Assembly: GCF_001591145.1 (NCBI RefSeq)
Contig: NZ_BCUF01000016.1
Coordinates: 38,642-102,641 of the forward strand
Direction: 5' to 3'
DNA length: 64,000 nucleotides
Source: Vibrio harveyi NBRC 15634 = ATCC 14126 = KCTC 12724
GTDB lineage: Bacteria > Pseudomonadota > Gammaproteobacteria > Enterobacterales > Vibrionaceae
In this document: positions 56,675 through 64,000 of the stretch, in pieces
How positions within the stretch are numbered: the stretch's first letter is position 1
How the letters are laid out: every line of letters begins with the position of its first letter
The notes under the pieces: generated by a model
The model's database searches: none
Seen by the model: the letters and a program-made list of their open reading frames with translations, nothing else
Told to the model about the DNA's origin: nothing
Translations under genes and position numbers: made by a program

Positions 56675-57666
56675 GAAAGACTTCCTGAAATCATGTTTGA
56701 ACAATAGATATGATGTTGCTCAGAGCCGATCTTTGCTGGGCTTTGCTGCCCGCAGAGTTGGGTTGCTTCTGGGCATCGAGTTCGAAAGACGCAACCGCTC
56801 GGAGGGCTGAGTGGGGAAGGGAGATCGCCGGGCAGCAATTGGATCTCGCGGTTGCGTGCTAATTGAGGGTTGGCGATTGGCACCGCAGAAAGCAACGCTT
56901 TGGTATAAGGGTGCTGCGCATCATCAAATACTTGGTCGTAACGTCCGACTTCCATCGGCTTACCCAGATACATCACCATTACGCGATCACTAATATGACG
57001 TACCACGCTGAGGTCGTGGGCAATCATTACCAGTGTCAGTCCCATTTCTTGTTTGAGGTCATCGAGTAGATTGATCACTTGCGCCTGAATGGACACATCA
57101 AGTGCGCTCACGGGTTCATCACACACCACCAAGTCTGGATTAAGAATCAACGCACGTGCGATGCCGACACGTTGACACTGCCCACCGGAAAACTCATGCG
57201 GATAGCGGTTACGTTGGCTTGCGAGCAGTCCTACTTTGTCCATCATGGCGATGACTCGTTTTTCGACTTCGGCGCGTTTCAACCTTGGTTCGTGCGTTAG
57301 TAGTGGTTCGGCAATGCATTCTGAAATGGTTAAGCGTGGGTTTAAGCTGGCTGATGGGTCTTGAAATATCATCTGGAATTCGCGACGACGAAGGGCGAGT
57401 GCGTTTTTGTCAAAGCCACGCATATCTTCACCTTTCCATGTCAGGGCGCCGTGTGTCGGTTCAACCAAACGAAGTAGGGCGCGCGCCAATGTGGATTTGC
57501 CGCAGCCGGATTCGCCGACAATGCCAAGGGTTTCGCCTCGGTACACATCTAAGTCAATGCCATTCACCGCTTTGACGATCTTTCTTCGACTAGGAATGAT
57601 ATGGCGCGATACTGGAAAGTGGACTTTCAGGTCGCGGGCAGACAGTAACACTTCTTGTTGGGTCAT
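56671..57666 (-). CDS. Oligopeptide ABC transporter ATPase, OppF-like
   Basis: A 331-residue peptide importer ATPase. Walker A is GESGCGKSTLAR, signature LSGG-type FSGGQCQRVGIARAL, Walker B LVVCDEPVSALD and the switch His in IAHDLSVVRH. The C-terminal part has the Cys-rich motif GCVFRTRCPEATQLC (iron-sulfur-like oppD/F tail). AAGGAAA precedes the ATG. It is the fifth gene of the leftward oppA-B-C-D-F operon, just before the aminopeptidase gene. Confidence 0.9.
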   Translation of the reverse strand: MTQQEVLLSARDLKVHFPVSRHIIPSRRKIVKAVNGIDLDVYRGETLGIVGESGCGKSTLARALLRLVEPTHGALTWKGEDMRGFDKNALALRRREFQMIFQDPSASLNPRLTISECIAEPLLTHEPRLKRAEVEKRVIAMMDKVGLLASQRNRYPHEFSGGQCQRVGIARALILNPDLVVCDEPVSALDVSIQAQVINLLDDLKQEMGLTLVMIAHDLSVVRHISDRVMVMYLGKPMEVGRYDQVFDDAQHPYTKALLSAVPIANPQLARNREIQLLPGDLPSPLSPPSGCVFRTRCPEATQLCGQQSPAKIGSEQHHIYCSNMISGSLS

Positions 57667-57675
57667 AACGTTTCC

Positions 57676-58659
57676 TTAAGCCGATTGATGAATAAGAGAA
57701 ATACTGCCTTGCGCTTTGACATGACAGGCGATGGATTGGCGTCCGTTAAGGGGAGCGAACCGAGGCGTCTGTGTTTGGCAATGTGGCTCACGATAGTCAC
57801 AGCGATCTCTAAACGGGCAGCCTTTGTGATTGATCAGAGCGCTCGGCGGGTTACCGGCAATGGTTGGCAAACGAGGCATATCTTCTGTAATCGATGGGAT
57901 CGCCTTTAGAAGCCCTTGGGTATACGGGTGAGCTGGCTGGGCGAACAAGGTGTCCGTATCGGCTTGTTCCATTTTTTGTCCGCCGTACATGACTAAAACT
58001 CGGTCACACATTTCAGCGACCACGCCCATATCGTGAGTGATGAGTAAGATGGCAGTGTTGAACTCCTGCTGTAACTCACGCAACAGCATCAGGATTTGCG
58101 CTTGTACTGTCACGTCGAGTGCGGTTGTGGGCTCATCGGCAATAAGCAGTTCCGGTTTACACAACAACGCCATGGCAATCATCACACGTTGGCGCATACC
58201 GCCAGAAAGCTCGTGTGGATATTGGTTCATGCGCGTTTCCGGAGAAGGAATCCGCACTGCATCTAGCATCTGAATGGATTCTGCAATGGCTTGTTTTCGG
58301 CTCATTCCTTTGTGCACCATCAGCACTTCACTGAGCTGTTTGCCAATCTTCATAAAAGGATTAAGAGAGGTCATCGGATCTTGAAAGATCATGCCGATTT
58401 TCTCTGCGCGAATGCGGTTTAGTTGCTTCTTCGACATCGCGAGTAAGTTCTCGCCATGAAAACGCGCTTCGCCCGAGACGTTACCGTTATCAGCCGTTAG
58501 CCCCATTAGCGCAAACACCGATTGGCTTTTGCCTGAGCCGGACTCGCCAACGATGCCTAGTGTTTCTCCCGCTTGAATCGCGTAAGAGAGGTTGCTGACC
58601 GCTTGCACTTGTCCGTCTGGCGTATCGAAGCGCACGTTCATGTTTTCAATTGATAGCAT
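57676..58659 (-). CDS. Oligopeptide ABC transporter ATPase, OppD-like
   Basis: A 327-residue peptide importer ATPase. Walker A is [14 protein letters not shown], the signature [15 protein letters not shown], Walker [13 protein letters not shown] and the switch His in [13 protein letters not shown]. The C-terminal Cys motif [15 protein letters not shown] is present. AAGGACT precedes the ATG. It is in the leftward opp operon with 9-bp spacing. Confidence 0.91.
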   Translation of the reverse strand: MLSIENMNVRFDTPDGQVQAVSNLSYAIQAGETLGIVGESGSGKSQSVFALMGLTADNGNVSGEARFHGENLLAMSKKQLNRIRAEKIGMIFQDPMTSLNPFMKIGKQLSEVLMVHKGMSRKQAIAESIQMLDAVRIPSPETRMNQYPHELSGGMRQRVMIAMALLCKPELLIADEPTTALDVTVQAQILMLLRELQQEFNTAILLITHDMGVVAEMCDRVLVMYGGQKMEQADTDTLFAQPAHPYTQGLLKAIPSITEDMPRLPTIAGNPPSALINHKGCPFRDRCDYREPHCQTQTPRFAPLNGRQSIACHVKAQGSISLIHQSA

Positions 58660-58668
58660 GGGAAGTCC

Positions 58669-59601
58669 TTATCGATCTTTCGGGTCAAGGGCGTCGCGTA
58701 AGCCATCGCCGATGAAGTTAAAACAAAACAGGGTTGCGACCAAAAACAGCGATGGGAAAAGTAGCATCCACAATGCCACGTCGATGGTTTTTGCGCCTTC
58801 TGAAATCAAGATTCCCCAACTGGTGTCTGGCGGTTGAACTCCTAAGCCTAAGAAACTCAAGAAGGATTCAAACATGATGAAGCCGGGCACCATTAAGGAG
58901 GAGTAGACCATCACGATCCCAAGCACGTTTGGCAGCACATGACGACGCACAATGGTGAACTTTGAGACGCCAATGGAGTGCGCTGCTTCAATAAATTCGC
59001 GCTTTTTGATGCCGAAGGTTACGCCCCGTACCACTCGGGCAATACCCAGCCATGACACCATGCCAATTACGATAAAGATCAGATAGATGTTGTTGCCAAA
59101 TAAGGTCACGAACAGGATGACCATGAACATAAATGGCACTGAGTCGAGCACTTCGATGATACGCATCATTACGCTGTCTACCACACCACCAAGATAGCCG
59201 GAAATACTGCCCCAAATCGTGCCAATCACAACGGCAACCAAGGCACCAACAAAGCCAACCAAAATCGACAGGCGACCACCTTGCATCGTGCGGGCAAACA
59301 GGTCTTGTCCTAGGTCGTCGGTACCAAAATAGTGCCCGCTGCTTAAAGAGGGTTTCCCCAATTCGTACGGGTCAGCAAGGATGTTCCAATCAATCTCATC
59401 ATGTCCAAAGGCAGCAAGTGAAGGACCAAAGGTGATACACAAGATGATGAACGCAAGCACGTATACGGAGGTCATTGCCGCGCGATTTCGGCGAAAGCGA
59501 GTCCACGCGTCTTGCCATAGACTTCGACCTTCTACGGCTTCGATATTATCAACAACTCGGTCTTGTAAGGATTGAGTATCCAGCTTTTTAATCGATAACA
59601 T
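58669..59601 (-). CDS. Oligopeptide ABC transporter permease, OppC-like
   Basis: A 310-residue permease with an N-terminal hydrophilic tail, then about six spans. The EAA loop is FIEAAHSIGVSKFTIVRRHVLPN, and TSWGILISEGAKT is typical of the OppC/DppC group. AGGAG precedes the ATG; the gene follows oppB by 9 bp. Confidence 0.9.
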   Translation of the reverse strand: MLSIKKLDTQSLQDRVVDNIEAVEGRSLWQDAWTRFRRNRAAMTSVYVLAFIILCITFGPSLAAFGHDEIDWNILADPYELGKPSLSSGHYFGTDDLGQDLFARTMQGGRLSILVGFVGALVAVVIGTIWGSISGYLGGVVDSVMMRIIEVLDSVPFMFMVILFVTLFGNNIYLIFIVIGMVSWLGIARVVRGVTFGIKKREFIEAAHSIGVSKFTIVRRHVLPNVLGIVMVYSSLMVPGFIMFESFLSFLGLGVQPPDTSWGILISEGAKTIDVALWMLLFPSLFLVATLFCFNFIGDGLRDALDPKDR

Positions 59602-59610
59602 GCTCGGCTC

Positions 59611-60531
59611 CTAAACTCGGATACGCGGGTCGATAACGGTGTAGAGCAAGTCGACCACAAGGTTGAAAAAGATCGTCAGTGAAGCAACGATGAGAGTAAT
59701 ACCCATGACTAAGCCGTAATCGCGATTCAGTGCGCCGGAGACAAAGTGTTGACCCATACCGCCAGTACCAAAAAAGATATCGATGATGACCGAGCCTGTG
59801 ACAACCGAGACAAAAGCTGGACCCAGCATGGCGACGACGGGGATCAATGACGGTCGCAGTGCATGGTGGAACAAGATGTATGCAGTCGATAACCCTTTGG
59901 CTTTTGCAGTACGAATATAAGGTTGATTCAGTGTTTCAATCATGGCGCCGCGCATAACACGAGCAATACTGGCGATAGAGCCAATCGCAAGGCTTAGCAC
60001 TGGTAGTACGAGAAAAGCGAGTTGTCCTCCTTCCCAACCACCGGCAGGCAGCCAACCTAAATGAATCGCAAATATCGTCACCAATATTGGCGCGAGGACG
60101 AAAGCAGGCACAACAACACCCGTCATGGAAAGGGTCATCAACCCGTAATCTAAGCGGCTATTGCGTTTTAACGCAGCAATGGTGCCAAGCAACATGCCAA
60201 GTGGCACTGAGATACAAAAAGACAGAACGCCGAGCAGGGCAGAGACCGGCCAAGATTGAGCGACCAACTGAGTCACCGTAAAGTCTTGATAGACAAAGCT
60301 TGGTCCTAAATCGCCTTGAGCGAAGTTGGTAATATAAATCCAGAACTGAACCAAAAATGGTTCGTCGAGGTGAAATTTGGCTTCGATGTTAGCGCGAACC
60401 ACTTCCGGCATAGGACGCTCCATGTCAAACGGTCCGCCGGGTGCGATATGCATCAACCAAAAAGAGACCAAAGTGATAAACAACAACGTCGGAATCGCGA
60501 TGGCTAATCGTCTGAGAATGTACCAAATCAT
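59611..60531 (-). CDS. Oligopeptide ABC transporter permease, OppB-like
   Basis: A 306-residue permease, with typical MIWYILRRLAIAIPTLLFIT at the N-terminus, APGGPFDMERPMP after the first span, and the EAA-type loop YIRTAKAKGLSTAYILFHHALRP. AAGGAT precedes the ATG. An interval of about 160 bp containing a long-range hairpin separates it from oppA. Confidence 0.91.
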   Translation of the reverse strand: MIWYILRRLAIAIPTLLFITLVSFWLMHIAPGGPFDMERPMPEVVRANIEAKFHLDEPFLVQFWIYITNFAQGDLGPSFVYQDFTVTQLVAQSWPVSALLGVLSFCISVPLGMLLGTIAALKRNSRLDYGLMTLSMTGVVVPAFVLAPILVTIFAIHLGWLPAGGWEGGQLAFLVLPVLSLAIGSIASIARVMRGAMIETLNQPYIRTAKAKGLSTAYILFHHALRPSLIPVVAMLGPAFVSVVTGSVIIDIFFGTGGMGQHFVSGALNRDYGLVMGITLIVASLTIFFNLVVDLLYTVIDPRIRV

Positions 60532-60593
60532 GATCCATCATCCTTTGGTCATTCGACGTTACATGTCGTCACGTCGAGAAAGAGAAAAAAATT

Positions 60594-60683
60594 GGCCTGA
60601 GCTCATCACCGAGAGAAGAGAAGTTCGACACGATATGCCATGTACTCGCAATGTCAGTGCGTGTTACCGAGCCGACTCAGGCC
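60594..60683 (-). repeat. Long-range inverted repeat between oppA and oppB
   Basis: GGCCTGAG (60594-60601) is exactly complementary to CTCAGGCC (60676-60683), about 75 bp apart. In binding-protein operons, structures after the first gene often protect its mRNA 3' end and lower the permease yield. That role is inference here. Confidence 0.45.
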
Positions 60684-60695
60684 GAAAGCATGCCA

Positions 60696-62306
60696 TTAGT
60701 GGACTTTCACATAGACATTCTTGCGGTAGTACGAAGACTCGGGGTTAGTACGCTCGTAGCCACCAACATAAGGCTTGATCAAATATTGATCGTTGCCTGG
60801 ACGGTAAACCGGGATAATCGCCATATCTTCAATCAGCATGCTTTCTGCTTGTAGATACAGCTTTGAGGGATCATTCATGGTTTTAGAACGCGACATCAAC
60901 TCATCATATTTGGGGTTGTTGTAGCGTGAATCGTTGTACTCGCCATTGGAGACGAAGATATCGAGCCATGTTGAAGCTTCGTTGTAGTCTGCGGTCCAGC
61001 CGCCACGAGTGATTTCAGTTGGCTCTTTTAATGCGTAGAACACTTTAGGCTCGAGTTGTTTAATGGTGATTTGCGCGCCTAAGCGGCTTTTCCACATGCC
61101 TGCCATTGCTGTTGCCATTTTCACGTCTTTAGAGAAGGTAGGAACAGTGAAAGTGAGTTTGAGTGGATTCGCTTTGTTATAACCAGCTTGTGCCAATAAG
61201 CGTTTGGCTTTGTCGATACGCTGATTTGTTGTCCATGTCGCGTATTCGGGAGTGTGTGATTGAAAGCCATCGGTTTGTGGCGGCACTAAGGTAAACATCG
61301 GGATACCACCGTTTCTTAAAATCGCGTCGGTTAAGATCTTGCGATCAATGGCATAGGATAGGGCTTGTCGAACACGCAGGTCTTTGGTTGGACCCTGCTG
61401 GGTGTTGAGGTAATAAAACGTCGAGCCAAGTGACGCACTGGTGTCTGCGACTTCTTGTGGCAGCTTGGTGATCAGCTTTTTCTTTTGCGCAGAAGGAATC
61501 GACATCACTTGGTCTATTTCCCCCGCTAAATAGCGATTGAGCACAACATTGGCATCACCAATCGGCAGCCACGTGATTTTATCCAACACGACGTTGCTTG
61601 CGTCCCAATAATATGGATTTTTCACCATCACCATTTTTTCGTTTACCTTCCACTCAGAAACGGTAAACGCGCCATTAGTAACAATGTGTTTTGGGTGCGT
61701 CCAGTTGCTGCCGTATTTTTCAACCGTGGCTTGATGCACCGGAGCAAGAACCGGATGACTAAGCAGCTTGATAAAAAATGGAATTGGCTTTTCAAGCGTC
61801 ACTTGGAAGGTTTTTTCGTCCAGTGCTTTTACGCCAAGTGTTTGCGGTGTTGCTTCGCCTTTCATAATCGCTTGTGAGTTTTGGATGTTTGGAATCGCGG
61901 CAAACCAAGCGTAAGGGGACGCCGTATTGGGGTCGAGTAGGCGCTGCCAACTGTAGACAAAGTCTTGTGCAGTGACATTGTCACCATTCGACCATTTTGC
62001 ATCACGAAGCTGAAAGGTGTAGACCGTATTGTTGTCGTTCACCGACCAAGATTTCGCAACGCCGGGAATGGTTTTTCCTTGTTTGTCTTGAATGGTTAAC
62101 CCTTCGAACAAGTCTCGACCAAGGTTAAATGCGGGCTCAGCTGCTTGCTTCGCTGGATCGATAGACGTCACTTCTGCACCGTTATTAAGCGTGATCTCTT
62201 GAGCTTCGGCGAGTGTCACGCCCGATGGGTACGGCACAGCATAAGTCGAAGCCGCAAACATTGGGCTCATCACAGATGCCAACAAAAGTAGCTTAGGTAG
62301 TTTCAT
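60696..62306 (-). CDS. Oligopeptide-binding protein, OppA-like
   Basis: A 536-residue periplasmic peptide-binding protein of the SBP5 family. The signal peptide MKLPKLLLLASVMSPMFAASTYA ends before VPYP. Landmarks are NNGAEVTSIDPAKQAAEPAFNLGRDLFEGL, the core VYTFQLRDAKWSNGDNVTAQDFVYSW and VRQALSYAIDRK. GAGGAAAGG precedes the ATG. It is the first gene of the leftward opp operon. A copy of the locus palindrome lies 43 bp upstream of its start. The peptide-binding preference is unknown; proline-rich peptides are suggested by the aminopeptidase P in the same operon. Confidence 0.91.
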   Translation of the reverse strand: MKLPKLLLLASVMSPMFAASTYAVPYPSGVTLAEAQEITLNNGAEVTSIDPAKQAAEPAFNLGRDLFEGLTIQDKQGKTIPGVAKSWSVNDNNTVYTFQLRDAKWSNGDNVTAQDFVYSWQRLLDPNTASPYAWFAAIPNIQNSQAIMKGEATPQTLGVKALDEKTFQVTLEKPIPFFIKLLSHPVLAPVHQATVEKYGSNWTHPKHIVTNGAFTVSEWKVNEKMVMVKNPYYWDASNVVLDKITWLPIGDANVVLNRYLAGEIDQVMSIPSAQKKKLITKLPQEVADTSASLGSTFYYLNTQQGPTKDLRVRQALSYAIDRKILTDAILRNGGIPMFTLVPPQTDGFQSHTPEYATWTTNQRIDKAKRLLAQAGYNKANPLKLTFTVPTFSKDVKMATAMAGMWKSRLGAQITIKQLEPKVFYALKEPTEITRGGWTADYNEASTWLDIFVSNGEYNDSRYNNPKYDELMSRSKTMNDPSKLYLQAESMLIEDMAIIPVYRPGNDQYLIKPYVGGYERTNPESSYYRKNVYVKVH

Positions 62307-62349
62307 CCTTTCCTCACTCGATTCATCCTTGAAGATGAGTTGAATGTAT

Positions 62350-62361
62350 ATTGTATAAATT
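62350..62361. promoter_or_regulatory. Putative GntR operator, copy 5 (ATTGTATAAATT), upstream of oppA
   Basis: Matches ATTGTATACAAT at 10 of 12 positions, 43 bp upstream of the oppA start codon. The surrounding 317-bp interval (62307-62623) otherwise holds only the M20 gene terminator. Confidence 0.5.
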
Positions 62362-62540
62362 GTTCAGACAATCGAGTTTTAACATACCTGTAACAGGGTG
62401 TTAGAAGCTGAGCTTTTTGGTCTCAAAAAGTGAGCCAGTAGAATTTCAATCCATGAATTTATGCCAACTTGGCATAGTCAGATTCTCTGCTAAGAATGCA
62501 GGGCAAAGAGATAATGAAGAGAGTGAAGCGGATAGAAACG

Positions 62541-62575
62541 AAAAATCCCCTTCATGCGCGAAGCAAGAAGGGGAT
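62541..62575 (-). terminator. Rho-independent terminator after the M20 peptidase gene
   Basis: On the minus strand ATCCCCTTC and GAAGGGGAT form a 9-bp perfect stem around a 13-nt loop, followed by TTTT. Confidence 0.85.
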
Positions 62576-62623
62576 CTGCATTAGCGTTTCACATTCAGCG
62601 TAAGTTGCGCTCTATTCTCTAGA

Positions 62624-63730
62624 TTATTTCACTAGGAAGTGCTTAACGAACTCAGTGATTTTCACCATGTCGTCAACGGCAATGAATTCTTCAGTGGTGT
62701 GTACTTTCGCCATACCAGTAGAAAGGTTTACCGTTGTTAGACCTTTCTTGTTGAAGTTGTTTGCGTCGCTACCGCCACCAGTGCCTTTTGTAAATGCATC
62801 GATGCCCATGTCAGCGAATGCCGCTTTGATTGCTGATACGTGAGCATTGTCTTCTTCGATAACAAAAGCGTCGTACGCGCGGCTTGATTCGATTTCAACT
62901 TCTGCGCCGTGTTTTTCACATACTGACTCAAAGGTAGAGATCATGTGGTTCACTTGCGCTTCTAGCTTCTCACCGTTTAGAGAGCGTGCTTCAGCAACGA
63001 TCTTCAGTTCTGGCATCACGATGTTTGTCGCTTGACCGCCGTTTACCATACCGATGTTTGCTGTGGTTTCTTCGTCGATACGAAGCAGTTTCATCTGGTT
63101 GATTGCATCTGCCGCTACCATGATTGCGCTGATGCCTTCTTCAGGTGCTAGACCCGCGTGTGCAGGGCGGCCTTTGATTGTCGCAACGATTTTTTGCTGA
63201 CCAGGTGCCGCAGTCACGATGGTGCCGATAGGACCGCCTGTATCCAGTACGATCGCTTCGTTAGACGTTACGTGCGTCATGTCGAAGTACTCAGAGCCGA
63301 ACAGACCGCCTTCCTCATGCACAGTGAAAGCAAGCTCTAACGTTTTGTGTTCTAGGTTTTCAGCTTGGATGCAGCGAACCGCTTCCATGATTGCCGCGAT
63401 ACCTGATTTGTCGTCACCACCAAGGATCGTATTGCCTTTAGAGCGAATGATGCCATCTTCGATGATTGGCTCAATGCCGATACCAGGCGTTACTGTATCC
63501 ATGTGGCAGCTCATTAGGATAGAGCCTTCTTTCTTACCCTCTAGACGTGCGTACACGTTAAAGCCGTTAGAAATGTGTTCTGGTACAGGTAGCTTGTGAA
63601 CCGTAAAGCCTAGTTCGCCCAGTTGCTCAGCCAGAGTTTCTGCAATTTGTTTTTCATTCATAGATTCGCTGTCGATGCGAACCAGTTGGCAGAAATGTTC
63701 AACTAGACGTTCTTGATTAATTTGTGTCAT
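62624..63730 (-). CDS. M20 family peptidase, PepT-like
   Basis: A 368-residue cytoplasmic zinc peptidase of the PepT/tripeptidase-like M20 group. Metal ligands are in SCHMDTVTPG, ILGGDDKSG, HEEGGLFGS and at the end TGGGSDANNF; a dimerisation lid sits in the middle (about residues 180-290). PepT-type enzymes trim tripeptides, which fits the neighbouring peptide importer, though it has its own promoter region and lacks the GntR-type palindrome nearby. The 270 bp after its start, to the window end, hold no gene I can support. Confidence 0.85.
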   Translation of the reverse strand: MTQINQERLVEHFCQLVRIDSESMNEKQIAETLAEQLGELGFTVHKLPVPEHISNGFNVYARLEGKKEGSILMSCHMDTVTPGIGIEPIIEDGIIRSKGNTILGGDDKSGIAAIMEAVRCIQAENLEHKTLELAFTVHEEGGLFGSEYFDMTHVTSNEAIVLDTGGPIGTIVTAAPGQQKIVATIKGRPAHAGLAPEEGISAIMVAADAINQMKLLRIDEETTANIGMVNGGQATNIVMPELKIVAEARSLNGEKLEAQVNHMISTFESVCEKHGAEVEIESSRAYDAFVIEEDNAHVSAIKAAFADMGIDAFTKGTGGGSDANNFNKKGLTTVNLSTGMAKVHTTEEFIAVDDMVKITEFVKHFLVK

Positions 63731-64000
63731 TTGGATGTCTCTTTCTTTCTTGGTCGAGACCGCAGCGGTATAGAGTGCGAGCCCGAAAGGGAACAGAACA
63801 CCTCTTATTACACAGCTAATCCGAGTGAAAACTGTCTTGAATCAAAAAACGCCTCTGCCTGACATTATTCTGACCTGCTAATTACCGGATCTGATGCGGC
63901 GGTCACGAAAGTACACAATGAATGTAGAAATATGCGAAAGCGAGTTAAAAGCGAGTTTACTTAGTCAATCAATGTTTAGACCCACTAAGCCTTCAAATCG

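Overview
The window reads as chromosomal DNA of a marine gammaproteobacterium, most likely a Vibrio of the Harveyi clade. The grounds are an 814-residue Vibrio-type M9 collagenase, a hemerythrin-GGDEF protein of the VC1216 type, a YnfL/YnfM-like pair, and a scattered cobalamin salvage set (cobTSUC plus btuCD). Species and chromosome cannot be fixed from sequence reading alone. No rRNA, tRNA, CRISPR array, IS element or attC site was recognised.

Layout. 1-2.4 kb: 3'-truncated cystine symporter tcyP, a Rossmann oxidoreductase, and a 30-codon Arg/Pro-rich ORF directly followed by a terminator. 2.8-6.4 kb: flavin reductase-like gene and cobT-cobS-cobU-cobC, an overlapping cobalamin nucleotide-loop operon. 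6.5-11.4 kb: M3 oligopeptidase, astE, and btuC-btuD. 11.5-13.8 kb: a small accessory patch (LprI-like protein, a 5'-truncated gene remnant, an orphan 77-residue protein, a P-loop kinase and a nucleotidyltransferase). 13.9-23.1 kb: housekeeping and efflux genes (MazG-like, DUF1415, MFS/LysR pair, HlyD plus two FUSC/DUF2955 membrane proteins, glutaredoxin, YgjP-like protein, rlmF). 23.3-24.4 kb: hemerythrin-diguanylate cyclase.

24.5-36.6 kb is a hydroxyproline locus. It holds a GntR regulator, alpha-ketoglutarate semialdehyde dehydrogenase, hydroxyproline 2-epimerase, a D-amino-acid dehydrogenase, a polyamine-type ABC importer with its binding protein, a pyrroline-2-carboxylate reductase-like gene, and a dihydrodipicolinate-synthase-fold deaminase. 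36.8-40 kb: deoD, a TsgA-like MFS carrier, and a YeiL-like regulator. 40.2-47.1 kb: an RND efflux pair followed by a soluble winged-helix protein and an OmpR-type two-component system. 47.2-62.3 kb: a crystallin-like secreted protein, the collagenase, an M66 metalloprotease, and an oppABCDF operon ending in a translationally coupled Xaa-Pro aminopeptidase. 62.6-63.7 kb: an M20 (PepT-like) peptidase.

The main theme is collagen use. Secreted collagenase, and possibly the M66 protease, would release Gly-Pro-Hyp peptides. Opp would import them, aminopeptidase P would open X-Pro bonds, and the hydroxyproline genes would take Hyp to 2-oxoglutarate. A 12-bp palindrome, ATTGTATACAAT, stands close upstream of the GntR gene itself, between the divergent epimerase and dehydrogenase genes, upstream of the ABC binding protein, upstream of the deaminase, and, more than 25 kb away, upstream of oppA. 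This is read directly from the sequence and suggests one GntR-type regulon joining peptide import to hydroxyproline breakdown. A second regulatory pattern, CTTAACC-N4-CTTAACC with an 11-bp period, stands upstream of both the RND pump and the regulator genes beside it.
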